DNA from: Firmicutes bacterium ADurb.Bin248
Lineage (GTDB): Bacteria > Bacillota > Clostridia > Christensenellales > CAG-138
NCBI GenBank assembly: GCA_002069725.1
Contig: MWBW01000003.1
Coordinates: 29,609 to 93,608, forward strand
Direction: 5' to 3'
DNA length: 64,000 nt
How positions within the stretch are numbered: position 1 is the first letter of the stretch; each line of letters opens with the position of its first letter. The notes beneath the pieces were generated by a model that worked only from the letters and a program-made list of their open reading frames with translations, was not told where the DNA came from and did not search any database. Both the position numbers and the translations under genes were made by a program. Below, piece after piece: positions 1 to 10,640 of this stretch.

Positions 1-596
1 TCTCGCGCGCCGTAGGGCGGCCGCACGAGCGTGGGTTCCGCGTCGGTCAGCTCGCGCACCATCTCGTTGACGTCCCCGATCTCGATGAGCATTTCTTCCG
101 GGGAAATCTTGGTGAGGTTCTTGTGGTGGTAGGTGTGGTTGCCGATTTCGCAGCCGAGCTTCGCCGCGCGCGCGACCAGGGCGGGGTACCTCGCGATCTG
201 CGTGCCCACGACAAAGAAGGTCACGAGCACGTTGTCCGCCGCGTATTGCTCGACGGTGTCGAGTATTTTGTCGGTCACGTCCTTATACGGGCCGTCGTCG
301 AAGGTGATGGCGATGAGCTTATCGTCCGGCCCGTAGGGGCAGGGTGTCGCGTCGGGATCGAAAGGCGTTTCCTTCGGGCTCTGCGTGGGCGCGCCGCTCG
401 CGGTCGGCGAGGGCGCGGGCGCGGCCGTAACCTCCGGCGTCTCAGCGGACGCGGACGGCTCGGGCTTCTCGATGTTGACGATCTCCGTGGCCGCGGGCAT
501 CACAAGGGAGACGAGCGCGGCAAGCTCGCCGCAGGCCGACGACATAAAGGCGGTGAAAATAAGGAACACGGCAAGTATTACACGCTTTTTCAACAT
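1..596 (-). CDS. Polysaccharide deacetylase (NodB family), exported, 3' end beyond window
   Basis: Partial gene: the start is inside the window, the C-terminus lies to the left. Translation gives an N-terminal hydrophobic signal (MLKKRVILAVFLIFTAFMSS) ending in SSAC, a possible but imperfect lipobox, then a Pro/Ala/Thr/Ser-rich linker of about 50 residues, then the NodB domain. The metal/catalytic motifs are intact: TFDDGP near residue 95, the H-x3-H-type motif NHTYHH near 155, and RPPYG just before the window edge. Family members remove N- or O-acetyl groups from cell-wall or capsular glycans outside the membrane. It is divergent from queA. The acetylated substrate cannot be named. Start at 596 chosen because it follows GGAGAT and gives a complete signal sequence. 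Confidence 0.85.
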   Translation of the reverse strand, partial: MLKKRVILAVFLIFTAFMSSACGELAALVSLVMPAATEIVNIEKPEPSASAETPEVTAAPAPSPTASGAPTQSPKETPFDPDATPCPYGPDDKLIAITFDDGPYKDVTDKILDTVEQYAADNVLVTFFVVGTQIARYPALVARAAKLGCEIGNHTYHHKNLTKISPEEMLIEIGDVNEMVRELTDAEPTLVRPPYGAR

Positions 597-644
597 ATAT
601 CTCCATCGATCGGCAAAAACTGCCACGCATCGTTCACTGTGCAT

Positions 645-674
645 ACTGTACGCTTTTTCGCGGGGGCAAGTCAA
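645..674 (-). promoter_or_regulatory. Candidate promoter of the deacetylase gene
   Basis: On the minus strand TTGACT (669-674) and TACAGT (645-650) are separated by 18 bp, about 50 bp upstream of the deacetylase start. Prediction by eye only. Confidence 0.45.
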
Positions 675-681
675 GCGCCGC

Positions 682-699
682 GATGTGAGTTCACACATC
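682..699. promoter_or_regulatory. Inverted repeat between divergent promoters
   Basis: GATGTG and CACATC face each other across 6 bp, with an inner TGTGA-GT-TCACA dyad. It lies between the divergent deacetylase and queA promoters and could be an operator. It is followed at 708-723 by a run of overlapping GATC units. No binding protein can be named. Confidence 0.3.
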
Positions 700-729
700 C
701 TTCACGAATCGATCGATCGATCGCGCGCC

Positions 730-758
730 TTGTAAAACGCCGCGATATGCCCTATAAT
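730..758 (+). promoter_or_regulatory. SigA-type promoter of the queA operon
   Basis: TTGTAA (730-735), 17-bp spacer, TATAAT (753-758). A transcript would begin near 765, which excludes the in-frame ATG at 747 and supports the TTG at 789 as the queA start. Confidence 0.75.
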
Positions 759-788
759 CAGAAGCTGAAAATAAACGGGAGAAACGGT

Positions 789-2939
<2,151 letters not shown>

Positions 2940-2940
<1 letters not shown>

Positions 2941-3395
2941 TGGAAACCGTCCTTCTTGAAAACATGCGCGAACAGGATACCGAAGCGCTCGGGCGCAATC
3001 TCGCGGCGGCGCTGTTCGACGGCGCGTTCCTCGCGCTGTACGGCGGTTTGGGCGCGGGCAAGACCGCGTTCGCGCGCGCGCTTGCGGAAGGGCTGGGCAT
3101 ATCGGGCGTCGTAAGCCCGACGTTCACCATACTGCGCGAATACGAGGGCAGGCTGCCTTTCGCGCACTTCGACGCGTACCGCCTCAATTCCGCGCGGGAG
3201 CTGTACGACATCGGCTTCGAGGACAGCCTCGCGCGCGGCGGCGTCATCGTCATGGAATGGTGCGAGAACGTAACCGAAGCGCTGCCCGCCGGGCGGCTCG
3301 ACATCCGCATCACGGGAGACGGGGACGCGCCCCGCGCGATCGCGCTTACGGCGCGCGGCGCGCGCCATAAGGCTCTGCTGGAGGCGATCCGATGA
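2940..3395 (+). CDS. tsaE: tRNA threonylcarbamoyladenosine synthesis ATPase TsaE
   Basis: 151 residues, the usual TsaE size. A P-loop GGLGAGKTAFARAL lies near residue 34, followed by SPTFTILREYEG and HFDAYRL, the family's switch and Walker B-like segments, and IVMEWCENV near 102. TsaE works with TsaB and TsaD in the final transfer of threonylcarbamate to A37 of ANN-decoding tRNAs. It overlaps tgt by 1 nt and tsaB by 4 nt. The third partner, tsaD, is not in the window. Confidence 0.95.
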
Positions 3396-4060
3396 AGCTG
3401 CTCGCGCTTTCCACCTCGGGCCGCGCCGCGAGCGCGGCGCTCATAGAGGACGGCCGCGCGCTCGCCCTCGCCGTGCGCGATGACGTCCTCACGCACTCGG
3501 AAACCATACTGCCGCTCGTGGACTCGCTTTTTGCGGAGGACGCGCCGTTCCCTTTTGAAGCGCTCGACGCCATCGCTTCGGACGTCGGCCCCGGCTCGTT
3601 CACGGGGGTGCGCATAGGCGTGTGCGTCGCCAACGCCTTCGCTTTCGCCGCGGGCAAGCCCGTCGTCGCCGTGAGCGCGCTCGAGGCGCTCGCGCGCGCG
3701 GCGGCGGAAACGGGGACCGTCTGCGCCCTGATAGACGCGCGGCACGGCAATGTTTACGCGGCGATCCACAGCGGGGCAAAGGCCCTCCTGCCGCCCGCGG
3801 CGCCGACGCTCGCGGAACTGCTGCCGCTCGTGCCCGAAGACGCGCTCTTTACGGGCGACGGGGCGCTGGCCTATCGGGAAACCATCCTCGCGGCGCTGCC
3901 GCAAGCGCGCTTTGCCGATCATAAGCTCGCCCTGCTCACGGCGGATATGCTCGCGCGGCCCGCGTACGAAGCGCTGCTCGCGGGACGCGGGGAAACCGAG
4001 ATCCGCCCGCTGTACCTGCGCCCGTCGCAGGCGGAGCGCATGTATAGGGAGAAGTTATGA
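3392..4060 (+). CDS. tsaB: tRNA threonylcarbamoyladenosine synthesis protein TsaB
   Basis: 222 residues, ASKHA fold. The N-terminal LLALSTSGRAASAAL strand-turn-strand and DVGPGSFTGVRIGV near residue 64 are diagnostic for TsaB. It is the non-catalytic dimerisation partner of TsaD. Overlaps tsaE by ATGA and rimI by ATGA, so the three are almost certainly one coupled unit, as in many Firmicutes. Confidence 0.95.
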   Translation: MKLLALSTSGRAASAALIEDGRALALAVRDDVLTHSETILPLVDSLFAEDAPFPFEALDAIASDVGPGSFTGVRIGVCVANAFAFAAGKPVVAVSALEALARAAAETGTVCALIDARHGNVYAAIHSGAKALLPPAAPTLAELLPLVPEDALFTGDGALAYRETILAALPQARFADHKLALLTADMLARPAYEALLAGRGETEIRPLYLRPSQAERMYREKL

Positions 4061-4551
4061 GCCGCGACCTGATCCGGCCCATGCGGCCGGGCGATGTGGA
4101 GCGCATCGCCGAGCTGGAAAAGCTCTGCTTTCGCACGCCCTGGTCGCGCAACGCCATCGCGGGCGAATTGAAAAATGCCGCCGCGCACTACCTCGTGTGC
4201 GAGCGCGAAGGGACCGTGGTCGCGTACGCGGGCATGTGGGTCGTGTTCGACGAGGCGCACATCACCAACGTCGCCGTCGCGCCGGATTGCCGCGGGTGCG
4301 GGCTCGGGCGGCGCATGATGCTCTGCGCGATGCGCGCGGCGCGGCTCTACGGCGCGGAGCAGATGACGCTCGAGGTGCGCGAGACGAACCTCGCCGCGCA
4401 GTCGCTCTACGCCTCGCTCGATTTCGAGGCGGCGGGCGTGCGTAAGGGCTATTATTCCGACACGGGCGAAAGCGCCTTCATCCTCTGGAACCGGGACATC
4501 GCCCGCACGCTCGAAACATGGCGTCCGGGCGCGGATCACAGCGAATCATAA
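4057..4551 (+). CDS. rimI: Ribosomal protein alanine N-acetyltransferase RimI
   Basis: 164 residues, single GNAT domain. ELEKLCFRTPWS near the N-terminus and NVAVAPDCRGCGLGRRMM (acetyl-CoA loop, R-x2-G-x-G/A type) near residue 75 are typical of RimI; the C-terminal LEVRETNLAAQSLY and FEAAGVRKGYY complete the fold. RimI acetylates the N-terminal alanine of ribosomal protein S18, and is usually found beside tsaB as here. 4-nt overlap with tsaB. Confidence 0.93.
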   Translation: MSRDLIRPMRPGDVERIAELEKLCFRTPWSRNAIAGELKNAAAHYLVCEREGTVVAYAGMWVVFDEAHITNVAVAPDCRGCGLGRRMMLCAMRAARLYGAEQMTLEVRETNLAAQSLYASLDFEAAGVRKGYYSDTGESAFILWNRDIARTLETWRPGADHSES

Positions 4552-4567
4552 CAAAGGAGATACGCAT

Positions 4568-4951
4568 ATGAAGCAAATCGTCAAAAGCGAAAAGGCCCCG
4601 GCCGCGCTCGGCCCCTACAGCCACGCCGTCGCCTTCGGGGAGCTTGTGTTCACCTCGGGACAACTGGGCATCGATCCCGCGACGGGCAAGTTCGCCGAGG
4701 GCGTCGAGGCGCAGGCGCGCCAGGCGCTCGAGAACCTCAGGAACGTGCTCGAAGCCTCCGGCTGCTCGCTTGCGGACGCCGTCAAGACCACGGTGTTCGT
4801 CGTCGATCTCGCGGACTTCGCCAAGGTCAACGCCGTCTACGCCGCGTTCTTCGGCCCCGATTACCCCGCGCGCTCGTGCGTGCAGGTCGCGGCGCTTCCG
4901 GGCGGCGGCCTCGTCGAATGCGAGTGCGTCGCGGTGAAATCCGCGCGCTGA
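4568..4951 (+). CDS. ridA: RidA family enamine/imine deaminase
   Basis: 127 residues, one YjgF/RidA domain. APAALGPYSHAV, FTSGQLGIDPATGKF and the C-terminal PARSCVQVAALPGGGLVECE are the family signatures; the Arg of PARS is the one that binds the substrate carboxylate. RidA hydrolyses reactive 2-aminoacrylate and related enamines made by PLP enzymes. AAAGGAG lies just upstream of the start. Co-directional with rimI and the comEC-like gene. Confidence 0.93.
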   Translation: MKQIVKSEKAPAALGPYSHAVAFGELVFTSGQLGIDPATGKFAEGVEAQARQALENLRNVLEASGCSLADAVKTTVFVVDLADFAKVNAVYAAFFGPDYPARSCVQVAALPGGGLVECECVAVKSAR

Positions 4952-4955
4952 GGAT

Positions 4956-6200
4956 ATGGGGACGCGGGAGCGCAAGCGGAATCCCGCGTTCAACCGGAGA
5001 CCGATGGTGCTTCTCGCCTTCGGCCTCTGCGTGGGCATCGTTGCGGGCAGGCACATGCCGGGCGCGCACGCGCCCGTCGCGATGTGCCTTTTTCTGGTGC
5101 TCGTGGCGGCGTCGCTGCCGCTCAAAAAACGCGCGCTGACGATCGTTCTTATCGGCGCCGCGCTCGGCTTCGCGCGGATGCTGCCGCACCTGCCCCCGTC
5201 CGGCGCGCTCGGCGAGGGCGCGGTGTTCGCGCTCGCGAACGCGCAGATCGATTTGCCCGAAAGCGTCGCGGGGATCGCGCGGGGAATCTACGCGCTCTGC
5301 GACAGGCTCTTCCTCGAAGCCTCGCCGCTCGTGCGCGCCATCGTGCTCGGGGATACGTCGAAGCTCACATACTTCGACAACGAGGCCTTCCGCGCGGCGG
5401 GCGTATCGCACATACTCGCGCTCTCCGGCCTCAACGCGAGCATACTCGCGGAGCTTCTCGCGCGCCTCATACCCAAACGCTGCCCGGCGCCGCGCTTCTT
5501 TTCGGTGGCGGCGTTCCTTGCCGTATACTGCCTGCTCGCGGCCTTCCCGGCCTCGCTCTTGCGCGCGTGCGTCATGTCGCTGTGCATACTCGCCGCGCCC
5601 GCTCTCGGCAGGAAGAGCGATCCCCTGAGCGCGCTCGCGCTCGCGTTCGTTCTGATCGCGCTGCCGCTGCCTTTTTCGCTGTTCTCGGCGGGCTTCCAGC
5701 TCTCGTTCGCCGCGACGGCGGGCATACTCGGGCTGTATGAGCCCATCCGCGCGCGGCTCGAGCCGCTCCCCTCCCCCGTCGCCGCGGACGCCGCGCTCAC
5801 GCTCTCGGCCACGCTCGCGACGCTGCCCTTCACGCTCGTCATCTTCGGGAGGCTTCCCCTCTATTCGCTCGCCGCCAACCTCGTCGTCGTGCCGCTCGTG
5901 ACGCTTTCGCTGCCGCTCGCCATCGCCGCGCTTCTCGCGGGCTGGGCGTGGCTGCCGCTGGGCAATGCGCTCGCCTTCCCCGTGCGCCTGCTCGCGGACG
6001 CGGCGGATTATCTCTCCAAGGCCTTCGCCTCGCTGCCCCTGAGCGTGCTGCGCTTCGAGGAGCCTTCCGCTCTCGCGTGCGCGCTGTTCCTCACGGCGCT
6101 CGCCCTGCTCTCGAAATACTGCCTGCTTGAAAACAAAAAGAAGTACGCGGCCGCGTCCGTCCTCGTCGCGTTGAGCGCGCTCGCGCTCGTTTTCCTCTGA
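4956..6200 (+). CDS. ComEC/Rec2 competence-core membrane protein, short form
   Basis: 414 residues, about ten hydrophobic segments. The competence-domain signature is clear near residue 125-165: VLGDTSKLTYFDNEAFRAAG followed by VSHILALSGLNASIL. In full ComEC (about 700-800 residues) this core is flanked by an N-terminal DUF4131/OB domain and a C-terminal metallo-beta-lactamase nuclease domain; both are missing here, and the conserved His of SGLH is Asn. Position directly before holA matches the comEC-holA order of many Firmicutes, so this is the comEC locus. DNA uptake by this form alone is uncertain. Confidence 0.82.
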   Translation: MGTRERKRNPAFNRRPMVLLAFGLCVGIVAGRHMPGAHAPVAMCLFLVLVAASLPLKKRALTIVLIGAALGFARMLPHLPPSGALGEGAVFALANAQIDLPESVAGIARGIYALCDRLFLEASPLVRAIVLGDTSKLTYFDNEAFRAAGVSHILALSGLNASILAELLARLIPKRCPAPRFFSVAAFLAVYCLLAAFPASLLRACVMSLCILAAPALGRKSDPLSALALAFVLIALPLPFSLFSAGFQLSFAATAGILGLYEPIRARLEPLPSPVAADAALTLSATLATLPFTLVIFGRLPLYSLAANLVVVPLVTLSLPLAIAALLAGWAWLPLGNALAFPVRLLADAADYLSKAFASLPLSVLRFEEPSALACALFLTALALLSKYCLLENKKKYAAASVLVALSALALVFL

Positions 6201-6203
6201 GGC

Positions 6204-6232
6204 TTGCCGCGGCCTTGCGGATTCGCTATAAT
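6204..6232 (+). promoter_or_regulatory. Promoter giving an apparently leaderless holA transcript
   Basis: TTGCCG (6204-6209), 17 bp, TATAAT (6227-6232). The predicted start of transcription coincides with the A of the holA ATG at 6239; no Shine-Dalgarno sequence lies between. Confidence 0.6.
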
Positions 6233-6238
6233 CGGCAT

Positions 6239-7225
6239 ATGGATTACAGGGATTTTTTCAGGGCGATCCGCGAAAGGAGCCTCTCCGGCGCATATCTTCT
6301 GCACGGCGAGGAGGAGTTCGTCAAGGACAGCGCCCTCGCGCAGCTCATCGCGCTCGTCGAGCCGAACGTCCGCCAGATGAACGTCGATCGCCTCGCCTCG
6401 GCCAACGCGGGCGAGATCGTCGCCGCGTGCGAAACTTTGCCCTTCCTCGCCGAGCTTCGGCTTGTGATCGTGCGCGCGCTGCCCAGGGAGGGGGACGCGG
6501 AGGCGCTTCGGGATTACCTGCCCCGCGTGCCGCCGCAGACGGCGCTCGTCTTTTTCTGCCGCGGAAAGGCGGACGGCAAGCTGCTCATCGTCAAGGCGCT
6601 CGAAGCGCTCGGGCGGAGCGTGCTTTTCACGCCGCTTTCCGAATCCGACGCCGCGCGCTGGCTCCGCCGGCAGGCGGACGCGGGCGGGGCCGCCCTTTCC
6701 GAGCGGGACGCGGAGTTCTTCGTTTCCCTCGCGGGGACGGACTGCGCCAGGCTCAACAACGAATTCCAAAAAGCCGCCGCCTACGCGGGCGACGGCCAAG
6801 CGATCACAAAGCAAATCATCTCGAAGGTCGTCGCGCGCGACCTCGAGTTCGTGGTGTTCGCCGTGCTCGACGACGTGCTCGCGGGCAGGACGAAGGACGG
6901 CTTCGCGGCGCTGCGCGGCGTCATGCGCGACGGGGCGCAGCCCATCGACATCGCCAACCGCATCGGCGAGAAGGCGCGGCTCATATTGCAGGCGCGAAGG
7001 CTCATCGAGCGCAAAAAAACGAAGGATGAAATCGTATCCGGCCTCGGCGTGGGCGCAGGCTACGCCTACCGCGTTTACGAGGCGGCGCGGCTCATGAAGC
7101 CCGGGCGCACGCAAGCGCTCGAGCGCTGCGCCAAGGCGCTGTGCGACGTGGCGACGCTGCAGCTCACCGGGCGGGCGCGCGCGCTCGACGCGCTCGAACA
7201 GGCGCTACTCCTGCTCGCCTGCTGA
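6239..7225 (+). CDS. holA: DNA polymerase III delta subunit HolA
   Basis: 328 residues, matching HolA. Clamp-loader delta subunit that opens the beta clamp. Recognisable: YLLHGEEEFVKDSALAQLI at the N-terminus, LPFLAELRLVIVRALP near 70, the LSESDAARWL helix near 140, and the C-terminal collar region ending ALDALEQALLLLAC. An earlier in-frame ATG at 6215 lies inside the promoter, so 6239 is preferred. The last 21 nt overlap the 3' end of the convergent alpha-galactosidase gene. Confidence 0.93.
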   Translation: MDYRDFFRAIRERSLSGAYLLHGEEEFVKDSALAQLIALVEPNVRQMNVDRLASANAGEIVAACETLPFLAELRLVIVRALPREGDAEALRDYLPRVPPQTALVFFCRGKADGKLLIVKALEALGRSVLFTPLSESDAARWLRRQADAGGAALSERDAEFFVSLAGTDCARLNNEFQKAAAYAGDGQAITKQIISKVVARDLEFVVFAVLDDVLAGRTKDGFAALRGVMRDGAQPIDIANRIGEKARLILQARRLIERKKTKDEIVSGLGVGAGYAYRVYEAARLMKPGRTQALERCAKALCDVATLQLTGRARALDALEQALLLLAC

Positions 7226-9556
7226 AGGCTCCACGGCCCTGATCAGATACGTTCTCGAGCCGTAATCGCCGACGATCCTGATTTCTTCGTTATAGCCCGT
7301 GCCGCCGAACTGCTGCACGAGGTTCAGCCCCGCGCGGTTCAGGAGGTCCCCGCCCGCGCGGTAGCGCTCCTCGACCATCGGGAACAGATAATGCGAGGAG
7401 AGCACCGCCATCGCCGCGCCATCGCCGTTGATCTTCACGGGCAGCGCGTGCCTGACGAGGCCGCCGAAGGCGCTCACCGCGATGTACTGCCGCCGCCCCG
7501 TGACCTCGTATTCGAGCGCGTCGTCGAGGCCGCGAAGGGGCAGTATATCCCGCGTATGCCCCGGCATGGCCGTCTGCTGGAAGAACATCGCCACAGCCTC
7601 GCGGCGGTCCTGGGAGGCGCAAAGCCATGCCCGCCTGCCGCCCGCGCCCGGCAGGCGCAGCCGGTAGAAATCGCCGAACTGCAGCGTTCTCCTGTGCGCC
7701 TTGTACCATTCGATCTGCGCCTTCATGCACTTGCGCTCGAAGCTCGTCATCTCCGTCAAATCCATTTCGTAGCCAAGCAGGCCGAACGCCGCCACGTTGA
7801 AGCGGGTTTCGATCTGCGTGCGGCGCAGCGTCGCCTGGCTCGGCGAGGAGGCAACGTGCGCGCCCATGGTCGAGAGCGGATAGCCGTAGCTCGTGCCCTC
7901 CTGGATGTCGAGGCGGCAGAAGGCGTCCGTATTGTCGCTCGTCCAGACCTGCGGCATATAGCAGAGCATGCCCAAATCGAAGCGGTTGCCCCCGCTCGCG
8001 CACGACTCGAAGAGGATCTGCGGGAAGCGCGCGACGAGCGTTTCGAGTATCTCATAGAGGCCCAGCATATATCTGTGCGCGTACTCGCCCTGGCGTTCCG
8101 GCGGGAGCGAGGGCGTGTAGGCGTCCGAGAAGTCGCGGTTGTAATCCCACTTGACATAGGCGATGTCCGCGCTCGAAAAGACGCGCGTCATGGAGTTGAC
8201 GATGTAATTGCGCACCTCCCGGCGCGTGAGGTCGAGCAGGAGCTGGTTCCTGCCGAGCGCGGGCTCCCTGCCCGGCACGCGCACCGCCCAATCCGGATGC
8301 ATGCGGTAGAGCTCGCTCTGCTCGTTGACCATCTCCGGCTCCACCCATACGCCGAAGAGAAGTCCCATGGCGGCGAGCTTTTTTTGCAGTCCGTCGAGGC
8401 CGTGCGGCAGCTTTTTCGTGTTGACGAACCAGTCGCCCAGAGCCCTGTGGTCGTCATCCCGCGCGCCGAACCAGCCGTCGTCCATCACGAACAGCTCCGC
8501 CCCCGCCTCCGCGCCCGCTTTGGCGATGGCGAGCAGCTTTTTTTCGTCGAAATCGAAAGTCGTGCCTTCCCAGTTGTTGACGAGCACCGGGCGCTCGCGG
8601 TCGCGCCACGCGCCGCGCACGATGAACAGGCGTATGAAGCGGTGCAGGTTCCTCGAGAGCGCGCCGAAGCCCTCGGCGGAAAAGCTCAGTATCGCCTCGG
8701 GCGCTTCGAAGGATTCCCCCGGCCCGAGCGTCCACGCGAAGCCGGAGGGGTTGACGCCCACGAGGCAGCGCGTGTGGCTGAAGAACGTTTCCTCGAAAAT
8801 CTCCGCATGGTTGCCGCTGTAGACGAGGTTAAAGCCGTAAACCTTGCCGCTCTCCTCCGTGGCGTCCGGCTCCGAGAGCATGACGAAGGGGTTCGCCCTG
8901 GCGGAGCTCGCGCCCTGCTTGGAGTCGTTGACGAACACGCCCCGGCAGAGCGTGCGGACGGTTTTCGTCCGCTCCGCCGCCCACGAGCCAGTGAAGGCGG
9001 TCAGCGTATATCCGGCGGCGGGCAGGTCGAGCTGGGCGCTCATCGCGCGCCGCAGAACGACCGGGGAGCCGTTTTCGTTGATGTATTCGACGCGCTGCGC
9101 AATGACGTCGCAGTCGTGGTACGCCGTAAAAAAGAGCTTGACGCGAAGCTTCGCGATTTGATCCGATAGCGTGACCACGTGCGTGCGCACGCCCTCTCCC
9201 GCGACGGCCGAAGGCAGGCCCCTCATCTGCGGCTTGCCTTCGACGAGCTCCGCGCCCTCGACGAGGAAATCCGTCGTCGAGGAGCCGTCCGGCAGTATGA
9301 ACTCCGCGATCGGCTCGCGGAAATCCCCGCGCCCGAGCGTGCCGAACATCAGGCGCGCCCCGTCGAGGACATACGCGTCGTTATCCCGGTCCGCGGCGAT
9401 GCTGCAGCCGCCCGGCAGCACGGAGTGCTTGTCCGCGAGCGCGGAATAATCCGCCCGCGGGCGAAGCCGCGCGCCGTAGTGCAGCAGCGTCAGGCGTTTC
9501 CCGGGGGTCGCCTCGAGTATCAGGCTCGTGTTCCTCGTGTCGATGTGCAGCGTCAT
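7205..9556 (-). CDS. Alpha-galactosidase, glycoside hydrolase family 36
   Basis: 783 residues, the length of GH36 bacterial alpha-galactosidases. After an N-terminal beta-supersandwich domain, the TIM barrel carries NNWEGTTFDF and MDDGWFGARDDD near residue 340-365, WVEPEMVNEQSELY near 400, the nucleophile motif VKWDYNRDFSD (Asp near 468), ESCASGGNRFDLGML near 515 and the acid/base motif WTSDNTDAF near 537. Hydrolyses terminal alpha-1,6-galactose from raffinose-type sugars and galactomannans. No signal peptide, so cytoplasmic. Start 9556 has AGGAGGTGCC upstream. It stands alone, with no sugar transporter or regulator beside it, inside an otherwise conserved housekeeping cluster. Confidence 0.95.
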   Translation of the reverse strand: MTLHIDTRNTSLILEATPGKRLTLLHYGARLRPRADYSALADKHSVLPGGCSIAADRDNDAYVLDGARLMFGTLGRGDFREPIAEFILPDGSSTTDFLVEGAELVEGKPQMRGLPSAVAGEGVRTHVVTLSDQIAKLRVKLFFTAYHDCDVIAQRVEYINENGSPVVLRRAMSAQLDLPAAGYTLTAFTGSWAAERTKTVRTLCRGVFVNDSKQGASSARANPFVMLSEPDATEESGKVYGFNLVYSGNHAEIFEETFFSHTRCLVGVNPSGFAWTLGPGESFEAPEAILSFSAEGFGALSRNLHRFIRLFIVRGAWRDRERPVLVNNWEGTTFDFDEKKLLAIAKAGAEAGAELFVMDDGWFGARDDDHRALGDWFVNTKKLPHGLDGLQKKLAAMGLLFGVWVEPEMVNEQSELYRMHPDWAVRVPGREPALGRNQLLLDLTRREVRNYIVNSMTRVFSSADIAYVKWDYNRDFSDAYTPSLPPERQGEYAHRYMLGLYEILETLVARFPQILFESCASGGNRFDLGMLCYMPQVWTSDNTDAFCRLDIQEGTSYGYPLSTMGAHVASSPSQATLRRTQIETRFNVAAFGLLGYEMDLTEMTSFERKCMKAQIEWYKAHRRTLQFGDFYRLRLPGAGGRRAWLCASQDRREAVAMFFQQTAMPGHTRDILPLRGLDDALEYEVTGRRQYIAVSAFGGLVRHALPVKINGDGAAMAVLSSHYLFPMVEERYRAGGDLLNRAGLNLVQQFGGTGYNEEIRIVGDYGSRTYLIRAVEPSAGEQE

Positions 9557-9595
9557 ACGGCACCTCCTGAGCGGATATGCCAAAATAATACACCA

Positions 9596-10570
9596 TCAGG
9601 GCGCGAGCGGCAATACGCCGGTCTGCCTGGCTTGGAGCCCCGCGGCGTTGGCGATGGCGGCGGCGAGATAGTCCGCGGCGTTGAGCGCCTGCTCAAGCGT
9701 GTTGCCGTTGTGGCCGATCTCCGCGAGAAGGCAGGTGCTCGACACATGCTGGTTATACCGCCCCGCCTTGACGCGGATGTTGCGCGCGAGGCTGTCGTCG
9801 ATCTTGAGCAGATACTCCGTGAGGCGCTTGGCAAGCGCGTAGTTCGAGGTGAAGTCCGGCATCTCGTCGAAGCCGGTGCCCGTCGCGCCCTTGCCCGTGC
9901 CCACGACGAACATGATGCGCGCGACCTCGTGGCCGTCTATTACGAGGTAATCCGCGGGGATGACGGGCTGGCCGTAATCGTCGCGGTGCACGTCGATGAA
10001 CAGCGTGATGCTCGGATATTTTTCCTTATAATAGAGCATGGTCTCAAGTGAGCGCGAATAGGACGTGGCGAGCTTGGGCGGCTCGTGGTTGGTGGTGTCG
10101 TGTATGACCTCGATGCCGTAGACGCTCCTGAGATCCTCCGCGAGGCGCTCGCCTACGACGCACACGTTCATCGAGTCGTCCTGGCAGCGCCAGTCGTCGC
10201 CCGGCTCATAATCGTATTGATCCGTGGGAAAATAGCCTTCCTTGGTATGCGTGTGATAGATGAGCACGGTGGGCTCTCCGCCGGCGAGGTTCATATCCGG
10301 ACTTTTGGGTTCCTGGGTGCCGATGAGCTCCATGAGAAAGCCGATGTCCACGTTGTCGTCCACGTCGGCCCGCTCGAGCCGGAGCGTCGGCCTCGGCGTC
10401 GCCTCGACCTCCTCGCCGCCCGGTTGGACGGCGCCCGCAAGCTTTGAAACGGCCGCCGCGATCAGTATCATGGCGCAAAGCCCGATCAGCGCGGCGGCGA
10501 GCCAGCCCTTCCCCTGCCCTTTCGCGTTTGCGTTCGTTTTGCGCCGGACGGCGCGCGCGTTCGTTTGCAT
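9596..10570 (-). CDS. spoIIP: Stage II sporulation protein P (SpoIIP)
   Basis: 324 residues. A positively charged N-terminus is followed by one transmembrane segment (about residues 23-42) and an extracytoplasmic domain with the SpoIIP motifs IYHTHTKEGY, FIDVHRD and LLAEIGHNGNT, which hold the zinc-binding His and Glu residues. SpoIIP is the amidase/endopeptidase that, with SpoIID and SpoIIM, thins septal peptidoglycan during engulfment. GGGAGGA lies 8 bp upstream of the start at 10570. Downstream of gpr on the same strand, the order found in Bacillus. Confidence 0.95.
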   Translation of the reverse strand: MQTNARAVRRKTNANAKGQGKGWLAAALIGLCAMILIAAAVSKLAGAVQPGGEEVEATPRPTLRLERADVDDNVDIGFLMELIGTQEPKSPDMNLAGGEPTVLIYHTHTKEGYFPTDQYDYEPGDDWRCQDDSMNVCVVGERLAEDLRSVYGIEVIHDTTNHEPPKLATSYSRSLETMLYYKEKYPSITLFIDVHRDDYGQPVIPADYLVIDGHEVARIMFVVGTGKGATGTGFDEMPDFTSNYALAKRLTEYLLKIDDSLARNIRVKAGRYNQHVSSTCLLAEIGHNGNTLEQALNAADYLAAAIANAAGLQARQTGVLPLAP

Positions 10571-10604
10571 AGGTACATCCTCCCGACCCATAACTATGAG
10601 CGGC

Positions 10605-10640
10605 TGGACAACTTTATGCGGCGAACATTGGACAACTTTA
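10605..10640. repeat. Direct repeat of a 12-bp unit between gpr and spoIIP
   Basis: TGGACAACTTTA occurs at 10605-10616 and again at 10629-10640; similarity extends a further GCG. The second copy includes the gpr stop codon. Probably a small local duplication. Confidence 0.6.

Noticed and set aside
747..749. ATG as queA start
   Set aside because: It lies upstream of the TATAAT -10; the TTG at 789 has a Shine-Dalgarno sequence and matches the family N-terminus.
759..788. preQ1 riboswitch before queA-tgt
   Set aside because: The leader is only about 25 nt, too short for any known riboswitch.
7391..9169. 592-codon plus-strand frame opposite the alpha-galactosidase
   Set aside because: Low-complexity antisense translation; the minus strand encodes a complete GH36 enzyme.
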